DNA from: Chionoecetes opilio
Lineage: Eukaryota; Arthropoda; Malacostraca; Decapoda; Majidae
Reading direction: 5' to 3'
Assembly (NCBI GenBank): GCA_016584305.1
Contig: JACEEZ010018265.1
Location: 38,501-102,500 of the forward strand
Length of the DNA: 64,000 nucleotides
Every line of letters starts with the position of its first letter. The first letter of the stretch is position 1. The notes under the pieces are model-generated. The model did not search any database, was not told where the DNA came from, and was given only the letters and a program-made list of their open reading frames with translations. A program made the translations under genes and the position numbers. Shown in pieces: positions 11,463 to 23,396 of the stretch.

Positions 11463-11801
11463 GTTTAAGGGGCAAACAAACTATATGGGTAATCAAAGGT
11501 GACACATCTTATTGTGGTCAGTGTTGCATTTACAAGGCACCCAGCTTTGGCCTACTTCCACCCGCTAGCTGTAAACACTACAGAACATACTGGTAACAGG
11601 CTCCCGGACCCGAGACAATCCGTCCGCATGGCTCATCCAACAATTATATTCCCTAACTAAGCATGCTGTAGCATAACAGGCACTGTCATAGACCACTGTA
11701 TACCTGGACTGTTCACGCAACAATGTTTTGAATTGCGGGGCTGCGTAGGGGCCTGCGGGGCGCCCGACAGAGAGATATAGTGGTCTATGGACTATCATAT
11801 A

Positions 11802-12385
11802 GACTGGTTTATCAGTATATATGATATACTGTAATCTTCGTAAATGTTTGTTCTATAATATTATCAAATAAAAAACAGTAAAACACGCTAAAGAAATGCC
11901 ATTACGAGACTCTGAAGAAATATGCATGAACATGAACATGAAATAAATAAAATCATCAATCGGGTCATTTTCCCGATTGATAAGGTTATTTATTTAGTCA
12001 ACGCTAATTTATACATGGTACTAATTCATTTATCAGAAAACGAAATATATAAGTAAATAAATAACATCAATCGGGAAAATTACCCGATTGATGATTTTAT
12101 TTATTTATTTAACGCTAATTTATGCATGGTTCTAATTCATTTATCAGATAACGAAATATAGCAATGGAAAGCTAATAAAATAGCGCTTCTATTGATACCC
12201 TTCATGATAAAAGTTGACTCGCAAAGTTTTAAACGGCGAAGTTAAGTGAATTTAATAAGTTCATGCATATTTCTTCATAGTCGCGTAATGGCATTTCTTT
12301 AGCGTGTTTTACTGTTTTTTATTTGATATTATAGAACAAACATTTACGAAGATTACAGTATATCATATATACTGATAAACCAGTC
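11802..12385. mobile_element. Palindromic MITE (TTTATCAGTATA family), copy 1
   Basis: The outer arms are long inverted repeats: GACTGGTTTATCAGTATAT with its complement, and TAAAGAAATGCCATTACG with CGTAATGGCATTTCTTTA. The centre has repeated CATCAATCGGG/CCCGATTGATG stems. It is AT-rich and non-coding. Related copies occur at 47351-48458 and 60694-61653. Confidence 0.8.
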
Positions 12386-12417
12386 CATAAACCAGATATA
12401 TGATCCGTATATATATA

Positions 12418-13191
12418 CAGGGAGGTCCCGAAGATTCGAGCAGTTAGGTTCCACCTGGCATACTCGTAAAGCGAAATCTCGTATAACGAAACACATAACT
12501 AATGGTAAAATATAGGTTTGGTTCCAGGACCATCAATTAAAAAAATAAATAATAATAATTGTGTTTTTCAAGCTAAAATAAAGTATAGCAAACACAACAA
12601 ACACACAGCGTCTTTATTACCCACACTGTACTACCTATTCTGTAGAAAAAGCATTCTGAAAGAGAAAATAGCACACAAAATAACATAACTGCACATTAAT
12701 GAAACATAAAACAAGCATAACAAGCAAAAAAGACGTTGTACTGTAGGGGATCCCGCGTGATACAAAAGAGGGTAGTGTAGAGGTCCCAAGATTGGGGCAG
12801 CACACCTGTCTAATTACCCCTAAGGATCAGGCTGCGCCATATGCTTAATTACCCTTCAGGTCACGCCTTGCTAGGGGTGACTTGACTGCGGTCCCAAGGT
12901 TGGAGCCGCACACCTGTCTAATTACCACTAAATGTCAGGCCGCGCCATATGCTTAATTACCCTTCAGGTCACGGCTTGCTAGGGGTGACCTGACTGGGGT
13001 CAACCAAATCCCTCTTTGTCCAGACTGGGAGTGGTAGGGTGAGTATTTTGAACTTGATAATTTTACTCACCCCAGTTTGAATGTCCTAGCATTGGATTTT
13101 CGATCTTGTATATTGAAAATAGACCCTAATTTACACATCTCGTATCATCGGATTCTCGTATACCGAATGCTCGTATAACGGGACCTCCCTG
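12418..13191. mobile_element. TA-flanked element with CAGGGAGGTCCC ends, copy 3
   Basis: Same termini and two tandem units, flanked by TA, in the orientation of copy 2. It is nested in the CATAGACC element. Confidence 0.8.
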
Positions 13192-13639
13192 TATATAAAT
13201 CCGAGCGGCCCTCCGACTTCAGCCCCTTGTGCGACGGGCCGATATTCTGTGCGCAGTCCAGGTATACAGTGGTCTATGGCACTGTGTATGGCTAGGAGGC
13301 ATGTGGTTTTGGCTCATGGCATGCTCATGGTGTAACTCCTGGCCAGGTTTCCTAGAACACAAAATGCCCACTAACAGCAAGACCTCCCTCCTACTCAACT
13401 ACACACAAACCTCGATTTCCCGGACTAATAGGGGGGAGCACTGGTCCGGGAACCGCAAAAGTTCGGGAATCGCAAGTAAAAAAAAATAAAAAGATAAAAA
13501 TATATATATACAGGAGAACCTCGTTTATCCGGCACCCTCGGGGGGGAGCGCATGCCGAATAACTCATTTTGCCGTTGTTTTGAGAGTTACTCTTATGGAA
13601 TCGCCCAAAATCCCAATAAATACTGTGGTTTCTGGAGGT

Positions 13640-14367
13640 TGTTGTTGTTTTAGGGCTGCGAGGATCTCTTGGGGAACACTATGAGCCCTGGTGATGTCCT
13701 ATGATGCTATCACAGGCGCGGTAGTTGACCTGTCTTCCTCAGGAAGGCACAGGTGAGGCGGATGACAGCGTGTTGCCGAGAGGGGGTGAAGCCAGCTGCC
13801 GCTAGCAGGGTGGGCAGGTCGAAGGTGGTGACGTTCAGGGCGAGGAGTTGAGAATGTAGCACTACACGGTGTGAGTGGAAGCGCAGACACGCAGCAGAAA
13901 GTGTTCAATAGTCTCAGGAAAATTCATGCACCAAGGGCAGTGGGGGTCAGGGGACAGAGGAGGTGATGCAGGTGAGCTGTGAGTGTCGTGTGCCCCAGGC
14001 GGAGGCGGGGTGAGAGGACATCCAGGACGCGGGACTTTTCCGTATCCACGGCTGGGGGGAGAGTCACTGCGGTATTGGCCCATGGAGGTGATGCGGAGGG
14101 CATCGCCGAGTGTGTGAGATGAGGGAGATGAGGAGGCTGTGGGCTGTGGAGAGCGGCAGAGGGAAGGGTGTCGTGTTTACATCTGTTAAGGCCATCTGGC
14201 AGCAGAATCAGCACCTCGTTGCCTGGGATACCAGCGTGGGAGGGAACCACTGGAAGGGGATCTCCACCCGTCATGGGAAGGTGAAGGGCCCCTGGATGGT
14301 GGAGAGGGGCGTAGAGGTCGTGGATGGCGGGAAAAGGAGTGGGTGGGAAGGGGTCTGTGTAGACCAA
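13640..14367 (-). pseudogene. Non-LTR retrotransposon RNase H/C-terminal fragment
   Basis: Minus-strand frames give VPSHAGIPGNE, an RNase H motif, then LSPRLRLGHTTLTAHLHH and, in another frame, PHCPWCMNFPETIEHFLL, a Cys/His block common at the C terminus of RNase H-bearing non-LTR elements. Two or more frameshifts separate the blocks. It is embedded in a TA-flanked DNA transposon. Confidence 0.65.
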
Positions 14368-14464
14368 GCCTTTCCCAAAAAATTTCTGCCCATTTTTTCA
14401 GTTTTGAAAAAAATTAACCTAATTAAGCCGGGGGCGATTTGTGCGGGTTTTAAATGCGGTTTAA

Positions 14465-14685
14465 AAAGGTTCCCCCGATATATAATAATATAATAAATAT
14501 TATTATAAATATAAATTTTTATAAATATATAATTTTATTAATTAAAACTATATATATATATAATTATATATAAAATTATATATAATATATACAGTGTATT
14601 ATATTATACTGTATATATATATACTGTTATAAAAAATTATATATTTATATATATATATAATTATATATATAATATATTTAACACA
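14465..14685. repeat. TA-rich simple sequence
   Basis: Almost pure A/T with TATATA runs and no coding content. It lies at the start of a stretch with inflated homopolymers that continues to about 15960. Confidence 0.8.
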
Positions 14686-14752
14686 AACCCCGATTTCCGA
14701 CTAATGGGGGGAGCACTGGGCCCGGGAAAAGCAAAAGTCCGGGGGAAACGAA

Positions 14753-14783
<31 letters not shown>

Positions 14784-15267
14784 CGATGCATTCCACCCCG
14801 GGGTTATCCCACCCATATTTACTGTCCGGCAAAAAGCAATATCAAAATACCCCGCCCCGGGCTTTTTCGTCCCCTGAGCATGCACCACCTGGCGGGAGGC
14901 AGCAGAAAAAAGGTTTAATAGTCCAAGAGACGTTCCTGCACCCCGGGGGAGTGGGGGTCAGGGGGCTAAGGGGGCTGTTTCAGGGAACCTGAGTGTTGGT
15001 GCCCAAAAGTAAACAATACGACCGTGAGCATGTGCACCTGGGGGGGAGGCAGCAGGAAAATGTTCAAAAGTCTCAAAATGTTTTTTGCACCAGGGGAGGG
15101 GAGGGTGCGCGGAGGCTGTGCGGTGAAACGTGAATTTGTGTCCCAAGAAAACAATACGACCCCTGAGCATGCGCCACCCGGCGGGGGGTGGGACACTGAC
15201 CAGGGTGACGGAGACGCTCGGACCGCCGGAAATTTGGGCAATCTACGAACAGGACCGGCATTTTAAC

Positions 15268-15301
<34 letters not shown>

Positions 15302-16940
15302 TAAAAAAAAAAAAAAAAAAAAAAAAATTGGCCGAGACTACCTTCCCCGGGCCTCGGATTTTGCCCGGGAAAAACCGATATCCGGGAAATCGAGGTCCGG
15401 GAACGAGGTTTGTGTTATATATATATTTATCCCGATGCCATTACCCACCCCCCCGGGCGTTTATCGTACTTAGTATTACGTCCGCAACCCCAAATTCAAA
15501 CTACCCCGCCGCGTACTTTTTCGTCGTTTCATGCAGCCCCCTGGCGGGGGCAGCGAAAGTGTTTTAATAGTCTCAGAGACGTTCCTGCACCCGGGGGAGT
15601 AGGGGTCAGGGGACTAACGGAGGTGTGCAGGTGAACCCTGAGGGTCCCTGTGCCCAAAGTAAACAATACGACCGCTGAGTGCTGTCCTGGCGGGGGGCAG
15701 CAGAAAATGTTTTAAAATCTCAGAAAGTTCTTGCACCAGGGGCATGGGAGTCAGGTGACTGACGGAGGGGCAGGTGAAAATGTGAATGGTGTGCCCCCAA
15801 AATTAAAAAATACGCGCTGAGCTGCTGCCACCTGTTGGGGGGTGCGGACACGAACCCGGGTGACAGGGACGCTGGACCGCCGGAAAAACTGGTCAAATTT
15901 TCGAACAGGACCCGGGATTTTAAAGTAAAAAAAAAAAAAAAAATTTCCCGAGACTGACATATCCCCGGACCTCGGATTTTGTCCGGCAAATCCGATATCC
16001 GGGAAATCGAGGTTTGTGTGTATTTATATTTCCACTTACCTATCACTGTACTATGACGCCATACCTCTGTGAGAGGGAGGGTTATTGGCGTGGCAAGGAC
16101 CGAGAGAGGGATAAGCCCGTCTCTGGTACTGGCTGCGTTCAAATTAGCATTTTACCAGCCAACTAACACCAACTTTAATTTCTCTCAACTTCTCTTAATT
16201 TTTAATATGTTAGAATTAGTTACAAAAATTTTCCACGCATTGTTGTAATATGAGGTGCCATAAAAATTTTCACGAACTACCTACACTTGCAAAAAGCAGA
16301 ACATTTATCTGATTCAAATGCCTTGTTCATATAGAAATTGTTTCCCTTTTTTTTTTCTTCTCGCATTGTGATGGTAATTTCATAGAATGGATATCAAAGG
16401 GCAGTCAGTATCCTACAAATTTCTGCCAAGGCTAAAACAAATAAGAATGAACCGGGACAATATTCTTGAGACAGACATTGTTTATGAGTTGTGGCATTGT
16501 CTGACCTCGTCTGACAAGCTCCTCTTCTGTAGTGACGTGCTCTGTTGATGGTCCTGGTGCTGAAGAAAGTCCTGATAAATTAACTATTCATATAAAAATT
16601 GTGTAAATAATAGTTTGTATGCAAAAAATTGCAAAGCATGATATTGACAAAAAACGTAATAGCCCCACAGCATCAGTGATCAGGTAATGACGAGGTAGGG
16701 CTATTTATAGGGTACTAAATTAATTAATTGAGACTTCATACTGTTGGAGGTTACTGAAAGGAAATGTATAAGAAAAAAATAATGATCTTATTGATGCTTC
16801 ACGTGGAAGATCATCCCCTTAAAGAGTAGTGTATTGAGCAAAGGGAACTCATCATGTGATAAGATTGTCTTGCTGCTGCAGATATCATTATGACTGAATA
16901 ATTGTTGGACACAAAAGCGTTTTAATGAGTCAGATATTGC

Positions 16941-17373
16941 CAGTAGCGTAGCTAAGGGGGTGGGCGAGGGGGGGCTGTTTGAAATCGCCCCCCGGGCCCG
17001 CAGGAGAGGGGAGCCCCCAAATGCATCACTCAATCAGTGCTGCGTTGACGGTGCAAGGGAAAATGTTGCACCTCCCACTCCCTCCATTCCCAAGGCACAT
17101 TTCTAAGTTAGACCAAGGATTATTATCATATAGTTATATAAAATTAATGTCACAAATGTGTTTTTAGGTTGTCTTAACATTAGCAAGTGATTTAAGTATT
17201 GTATAAAGGGCCCCCATGAAATATGTGTGTTTACAAACCCCCCCCTGTTGGGGGGCTTACAGACCCCGCCCGAAACCCCCAGCTGCCCCCACCCCCCAAC
17301 ACCTGCAAACTTTAGAGGGGGTCCCTCCAGGAAGTAAGCCCCCCGGGCCCCCAACTGTCTAGCTACGCCCCTG
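16941..17373. mobile_element. hAT-type MITE (CAGTAGCGTAGCTA ends)
   Basis: The ends CAGTAGCGTAGCTA and TAGCTACGCCCCTG are near-complementary 14 bp inverted repeats of the common hAT form 'CAGNGGCGTAGC'. Copy A lacks it at the matching GATATTGC. The flanking 8-mers (GATATTGC, GATTTGTA) are only partly alike. It is G/C-tract rich and non-coding. Confidence 0.7.
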
Positions 17374-17411
17374 GATTTGTAATTTCATTGTTACCTGTTG
17401 GGTGTAGTCCT

Positions 17412-18240
17412 GGCTCTGGGGGGGAGTTCGTGTACATGGCTCTTTTAGAGCATTACCCAAAATTTTATTGTTATATATGTCAAGGCCGTCAAAAAAAGTT
17501 TGGGTAACACTTCCAAATCCGGTACAGTTTTTCCACAGAGCCCGTTGAAGATTTTTGGTCGAGCGTCCAGAATAAAAAATGACGATATTGTAGTTTCATG
17601 CAATAACCCACCATCAGGTCCACAAAAGTTATTCATTGTGATTAATTATCAAGCCTTTGATAGTACTAACAACATTTTATGACTATTCAGACACATAAAT
17701 CTCTGGGTTTCGGTACGAAATAGCTAAAATGTTAGTGATTTTAGTCCAAAAATCGTTCCAGTTTGAAAATGCCTCTATGTTTGAAGGCTCTCCACAAAGT
17801 CAATATTATACTTAGAACTGTCATACTTCTCCAAAAGTTTCCTTATCAAGTCCTCTGACAATTTCAATTCGCATATTGATTAAAAAATATTAAGTATGGT
17901 GGCGAGGGAGACAAATATAACCGAGAGTCAACCTTAACGTTTCCGCGTTTAGCGATTTCGGTCAAATGATCATATCTCTCCAAATAATTGTCTTAGGAAG
18001 TAAATGTTGGTGTTTATATGTATGTTTTTGACCCTAAGGAATTGATTGACACTATTTTTAAGTTGTTTGGAGTTGATTTGGTTATCATAATGCCAAATTG
18101 TCAAAAAAATATGCGGAGAAACATAATTGTTGGTATGATAGGTATGGATTCCACATATTAGAGGAAAAGCAATCTTGTTAATGAATGGTAATGTTGTTCA
18201 TAATACTTGATGAAATAGTTAATATATATTATTTCTTTCC
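17412..18240 (+). repeat. Left long inverted repeat of the unclassified unit
   Basis: It pairs with 20953-21330 and 26431-26874. The inner end reads TTATTTCTTTCCCAG, a plausible 3' splice site just before the coding region. It has no long ORF. Confidence 0.8.
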
Positions 18241-18321
18241 CAGGACCCTGAGATGTTTTGTCGGTCTGTTGCCATAGCCTGAGGGGTGACCAATTGCCTT
18301 CACACGCCTACAACCATACAC

Positions 18322-20955
18322 ATGGATTCAACGATGGAATCAGTCGCACTATCAAAGTCATCCACAGACATTTCCGTTTACGTCAATAAGTGCATCATCT
18401 GTCAGACAACAACTGCTGATAAAACTGTTAGTACCAGCAATGGGTGTAAAAGGATCCGAGAAGCCAGTGACATACACAATGATCATGTTTCCAAAAGACT
18501 GAAACTTGTTGATGAAGACCAGTTCCTTTACCATGTAACGAATGCCTGTTACAAGAAGTACACTATGAAATCTGTTCTTGATAGACTTACGAAACAGAAT
18601 GTAGCTCAAAGTCAAGATCAGTCATTGAATCAGCAGAACACATCAGAGGATAGAAACACTCGCTCACAGACTGCCCGACACCCGCCCAATACTGGCCCGA
18701 CAGCAACAGCAGTGCGTGACATAAATTGTATTATCTGTGACAACAAATCATACAAACATGAGTACATAAAATTTCGCATCTGCGAATCCAACCGTGCTTC
18801 GTCCTTTCTTGCTGCAACTAACTATTTCCAAGATAAAGTCTACACTCGTACCTGCGACCTTCAAGATCCATGTTCTGTGTTTGGTGCAGATGTATATTAT
18901 CACAACGAATGCATGATCAAGTACACACAAACCTCGTTTTCCCGGACTAATAGGGGGAGCACTGGTCCGGGAACCGCAAAGGTCCGGGAATCCCAACAGT
19001 CCGATGCCTTTTTTTTTTTTTTTTTTACATCACAAAGAACTAGCCAAGGGCACAACAAAAATGGGTAACATAAAGCCCGCTTAGTTGCCAGTCCCTATAA
19101 AGAAGACAGTAAGAGAATAAAATTAAAAAAAGGGGTGAGCCAATTTAGTTCATTACCCATCCCCGGACGTTTATCCTACTCTAGTATTTACTGTCCGGCA
19201 ACCGCTAATATCAACTACCCCGTCGCGGACTTTTACGTCCGCTGAGCATGCTACCACCTGGCGGGAGGCAGCAGAAAGTGTTATCAAGTCAAAAGCAGAA
19301 ATAGTCTCAAGAGACGTTCCTGCACCAGGGGCAGTGGGGGTCAGGGGACTAACGGAGGCTGTGCAGGTGAACCGTGAGTGTCGTGTGTTCAAATGTAAAC
19401 AATACGACCGCTGAGCATGCTGCCACCTGGCGGGAGACAGCAGAAAGTGTTCAATAGTCTCAGAGATGTTCCTGCACCAGGGGCAGTGGGAGTCAGGGGA
19501 CTGACGGAGGTTGTGCAGGTGAACCGTGAGTGTCGTGTGCCCAAATGTAAACAAAACAATACAACCGCTGAGCATGCTGCCACCTGGCGGGGGGCGCGGA
19601 CACTGACCAGGGGTGACAGGAGGCACTCGGACTGCCGGACAACTTTGTCAATTTACGAACAGAAGCAGGCGTTTCAACGGAAAAAAAAAAAAAAAAAAAA
19701 AATAATAATTGTCCGGGACTCTCGACATATCCACGGACTTCGGATTTTGTCTGGCAAATCCGATATCCGGGAAATGGAGGTCCGGGAAATTGAGGTTTGT
19801 GTGTACATGTACAAGTACGACTCAAGATCCAAGGAATTAGCACCACAATTATCAACCAAACACTTTGTATGGAATCAGGTTGTGTCTGAGTTAGAGAAAG
19901 GCCTGAAAAATAGCAACGACTATGATTTGTGTGTTATCCGAAACCACTTGAATAGCATTGATGACCAATGTGGCTTTTGCAACAGAGATGTGAAAATATT
20001 CTTGATTAATCAATTTGGTAGTGATGTTGATTTTACATATCCTGATGCTCTGCGTAAGTCAATGATGGTGTTTGGTGTGTCACGTAACTCGGCAAATGCA
20101 TTAGCTGAACGCATCCGTTCTGTTGATCCTATACAAGTATGTGCTTGTGTTATACGGAAGTCTCATGATGAATACGATTTTGGACTTGAAGACAACTTTT
20201 GTGATGCTCAAGAGTTAAAGCTTGCATGTAATGACATGGATATCCCCGAAGCTGTACTTAAGTTTTTTGGGATGTTGTACAATTTCAAACCTGAAACCTA
20301 CAAACAAGCAGCATCATCAGTCATGACACAGGAGAAGGTTGCTGATAATGAGAATGCTGACGAGGACGATAGCGATGATATCAGCGACAGTGATGGCAAC
20401 TTGTCCACACGACGTTGTCGGAAGTTGCAGTCTCTCTTCCAAACGATGTATTACGTGCATCACTGTGGGAGAAAGAGAACACCCATGCATATCATGAATG
20501 CAGAGTCTGTCCATGCACTTGGACGTGGAGGTAAAATCGTGACCTCAATATTAAACCATGAAGGATTGGCACTCAGTTACACGGAGCTCCATAGGTATCA
20601 ACACGACCTCGCATCTTTCACAGCACAACACAACAAAGATCGCATTGCACTACCGAGTCACTTTGACCCTGGACAATTCACGTCTGGCGCTATTGACAAC
20701 TGGGACCACGAAGGAGTGAGGGTCTCGGAGCATGACACAGTGACTGTACTCTTCCAAGATAAACCCGTTTCATCGCCATGCAAGCCAAAAATTTCTGACA
20801 CACAAGTAACACATGGGCCACAAGCTTTCAAGGAAATCCTACCATGTCAAATACTCTCAGATTTCCACAAATCAGCACGCAATCCCGACATCCCAGCGTC
20901 ATACAAAGTGAATGATGAAGTCTCCAAATCTGCAAAAGCATATATAGAGAAATAA
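18322..20955 (+). pseudogene. Zinc-motif protein of unknown function, split by a transposon
   Basis: The first part is 18322-18923 (first ATG at 18322) and the second 19806-20955. The 880 bp insert plus its TA duplication is 882 bp, a multiple of three, and the two parts are in the same frame. Without the insert there would be one frame of about 583 codons with no internal stop. Visible features are a CxxC near residue 21, a second CIIC block, RTCDLQDPCSVFGADVYYHN with His/Cys, a central acidic run (DEDDSDDISDSD) and GAIDNWDHEGVRVSEHDTV near the C terminus. I recall similar predicted proteins in many aquatic invertebrates, usually much longer and with a C-terminal CXC cysteine motif; that is from memory. 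The stop TAA lies at the start of the right inverted repeat, suggesting a truncated gene. Function is unknown. Confidence 0.65.
18924..19803. mobile_element. TA-flanked element with CACACAAACCTCG ends, inserted in the gene
   Basis: The left end CACACAAACCTCGTTTTCCC and right end GGGAAATTGAGGTTTGTGTG are flanked by TA at 18922-18923 and 19804-19805. Inside, about 175 bp units (GAGCATGCTGCCACCTGGCG and onward) are repeated two to three times at 19240-19590. On the minus strand these encode a worn copy of the PHCPWC...ETIEHFLL retrotransposon tail. Poly(T) and poly(A) tracts lie near the two ends. Confidence 0.8.
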
Positions 20956-21330
20956 TATATATTAATTATTTCATAAAGATTATGAACAACATTACCATTC
21001 AGTAACACGATTGCTTTTCCTCTAATATGTGGAGTCCATACCTACCATACCAACAATTATGTTTCTCCACATATTTTTTTGACAATTTGGCATTATGATA
21101 ACCAAATCAACTCCAAACAACTTAAAAATAGTGTCAATCAATTCCTTAGGGTCATAAACCTACATATAGACACCAACATTTACTTCCTAAGACAATTATT
21201 TGGAGAGATATGATCATTTGACCGAAATCGCTAAACGCGGCAACTTAAGTTAAGGTTGACTCGGTTATATTTGTCTCCCTCGCCACCATATTTTTTTTTT
21301 TTTAACCAATATGCGAATTGGAATTGTCAG
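20953..21330 (-). repeat. Right long inverted repeat, inner piece
   Basis: The complement of about 17862-18240. It starts within the ORF stop codon region and is cut at 21330 by the Harbinger insertion. Confidence 0.8.
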
Positions 21331-21606
21331 GGCCCAGATAAACCATAATACTTAGTATTGTTAAGCGTACTTAGCAGACGAAAATTTGCTCATCTTACAC
21401 TTAAATATTAAGAGAATGCTTAAGTCATTCAACCCAAAATGCTTATCCGATTTAAGTATGCTTAACAGGCACCAAAGTTAAGTGTCCTTGATGGGCATGC
21501 TCAAGTCTTTTCTCCAGCACTCGAGTCTTCACTAAGCCAAGATAAACGCACAACAACAAGGAAGAATCCCTCCGAGGCCAAAAATGTACAGGCCTAGAAA
21601 GACGTT

Positions 21607-21672
21607 ATGGATATGTATGATGATGCTGACCTTATTAAAAGGTACAGGCTGGATCGCGAAGGAATAATATGC
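21607..21672 (+). pseudogene. HARBI1-like nuclease, N-terminal remnant
   Basis: The frame begins MDMYDDADLIKRYRLDREGI, matching the typical start of Harbinger nucleases (an acidic patch and then RYRLDR). It then runs directly into an 18 bp tandem repeat and no catalytic DDE residues follow. It supports the Harbinger assignment of the surrounding element. Confidence 0.6.
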
Positions 21673-21907
21673 AGTTTCGGGAAAATATGCAGTTGCGGGA
21701 AAATATGCAGTTTCGGGAAAATATGCAGTTCCGGGAAAATATGCAGTTTCGGGAAAATATGCAGTTCCGGGAAAATATGCAGTTCCGGGAAAATATGCAG
21801 TTCCGGGAAAATATGCAGTTTCGGGAAAATATGCAGTTCCGGGAAAATATGCAGTTTCGGGAAAATATGGAGTTTCGGGAAAATATGCAGTTGCGGGAAA
21901 AAGTGTA
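21667..21907 (+). repeat. 18 bp minisatellite, 13 units
   Basis: The unit ATGCAGTTTCGGGAAAAT is repeated 13 times with scattered C/G substitutions at two positions. Because 18 is a multiple of three and the unit has no stop on either strand, all six frames stay open; one reads (MQFREN)n. Translation products here need not be real. Confidence 0.9.
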
Positions 21908-22139
21908 GTTTATGACTTGCAAGATTTTAAAGACAAGTTTGAGTTTTTGAGCTTAATATGTGATGCTTTGGAGATAATGGAGATAATTTTTTTTACTGTA
22001 CAAGCCTAAAAAAAGTGAGTGTTTTGCAATTCGAAGAAGTGATGACAAATTTCTACTAATAAATTTTGTAGACGTTTTGACGGGAAAAAACACTCCATTT
22101 GTAGAAACATCAAATATTAACCAAAATCAAACCATCAAA

Positions 22140-22800
22140 CAAACCCTGATATAACTTTCTAACTAACCTAACCTAACTCTCTAACAAACCTAACCAAACC
22201 TAATATAAATATTACCCTTTTTTAAATTTTCCCGACAGGGGTTTAATACAGGTTAGAAATATTCCTTATGGTGAGAATGAAACGTTTAGATTTAAAACCA
22301 CCAATCATATATTGTTTTAAACTGCACATATACCGTCACAAGTCATTATATTACCCATTTGGTACATTTTCATTATTGGACACCACTGATTTCTAGGTAG
22401 AGTCTTTGTTTACCTGAAATTTTTTTTGTGTGTATTGATTGAATCGGGTAAAATTCTAGAGTCCTATCCCGCCCTTATTAGTGTTTTTTTTTCTCTCCAG
22501 ACCTTCACAGATCCCTTCACATACCTCTAAAACGTAATTATGAAGTGGGGGAGAGATAGCCCCCAACCAGCCTAAACGACTCCCCCTTGGAATTATAAAA
22601 AAAAAAGTTAATCGCTATAACCTAACCTAACCAATAACCTCTTAGCGAGCACCCCCCCCAAAAAAGAAAATACTAACCTAACCTCAATAATACTTAACCT
22701 AAACCTGGTAACATTTTCGAGTCCTTTCTCGCCTTTAGATCTCGCATGGAGATTATTGGCAAGGGTAGGTTAGGTTATAGTGAGGTTAGATTAGTACTAT
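22140..22800. repeat. CCTAA/TTAGG-rich interstitial telomere-like sequence
   Basis: Short runs of AACCTAACCTAA occur near 22155-22205, 22616-22690 and 22765-22785, mixed with variants. CCTAA/TTAGG is the usual arthropod telomere motif. The runs are short and degenerate, not a telomere end. Confidence 0.6.
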
Positions 22801-23396
22801 TTTGGTAATTGATACTTCCAACCAGGAATTGAGTATGAGGTTAGAAGTGCTCTTTTCCCATGTATTTTTATGTATTAAGAATGATAGTCACATTAAAAAT
22901 CGTCGGATGTATACAATTACAACGATCGTCCATGTATTGTATTAATTGCAGCAGTTCTACCATTGTAAAGATTTAACGAGAGATTTTTACAAGAATAAGT
23001 AGGTAATTCCCGTACACTATCAATTATATATTTTTAATGTATTTTCAGCCTTATATCAAACCTATAGAGTTTTTACCGGGTATATTTTACGTCATCCACA
23101 TAATCTACTGCCCTGATAAAAACACCTTTCCACCTCCCCGCCCGCATTCCCGACGGGTCCCTTGGTTTGTTAGAGAGGAGGTGGATAAATGCAAAATGAG
23201 GCATTTCGGACAATTTTTAATGTCACCATCATTCTTAACACATCAAAATGTATAGAAAACGAGCACGCTCCATCTCGTTACTCTTATTTTAACTAACCTA
23301 ACCGTTTCTGGCTGAAATAACATTCAGCTATGTAAGTAATTTTTTTTAGCTTTTTAGTGTTCAATATCGAAATTATACCCACCATTTAGTGGTAAT

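Larger units (their letters stand above)
11687..13278. mobile_element. Element with CATAGACCACTG ends and 7-8 bp target duplication
   Basis: The 25 bp ends are perfect inverted repeats (CATAGACCACTGTATACC and onward). GCACTGT flanks both sides, and copy A at about 1100 shows the unoccupied GGCACTGTGTATGG. The superfamily is not clear; a 7-8 bp duplication would fit hAT or P types. It contains a palindromic MITE and a CAGGGAGGTCCC element, and no transposase. Confidence 0.75.
13402..16020. mobile_element. TA-flanked element with CACACAAACCTCG ends, large composite copy
   Basis: Left CACACAAACCTCGATTTCCC and right GGGAAATCGAGGTTTGTGTG are inverted and flanked by TA (13400-13401, 16021-16022). 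Copy A lacks it. Inside are a retrotransposon RNase H fragment, a TA-rich tract and what look like one or more noisy copies of the same element (for example about 14690-15412). The end type matches the 18924-19803 element. Confidence 0.7.

Noticed and set aside
21669..21908. MQFREN hexapeptide repeat protein
   Set aside because: All six frames are open because of the 18 bp unit, so openness is no evidence for translation. Kept only as a minisatellite.
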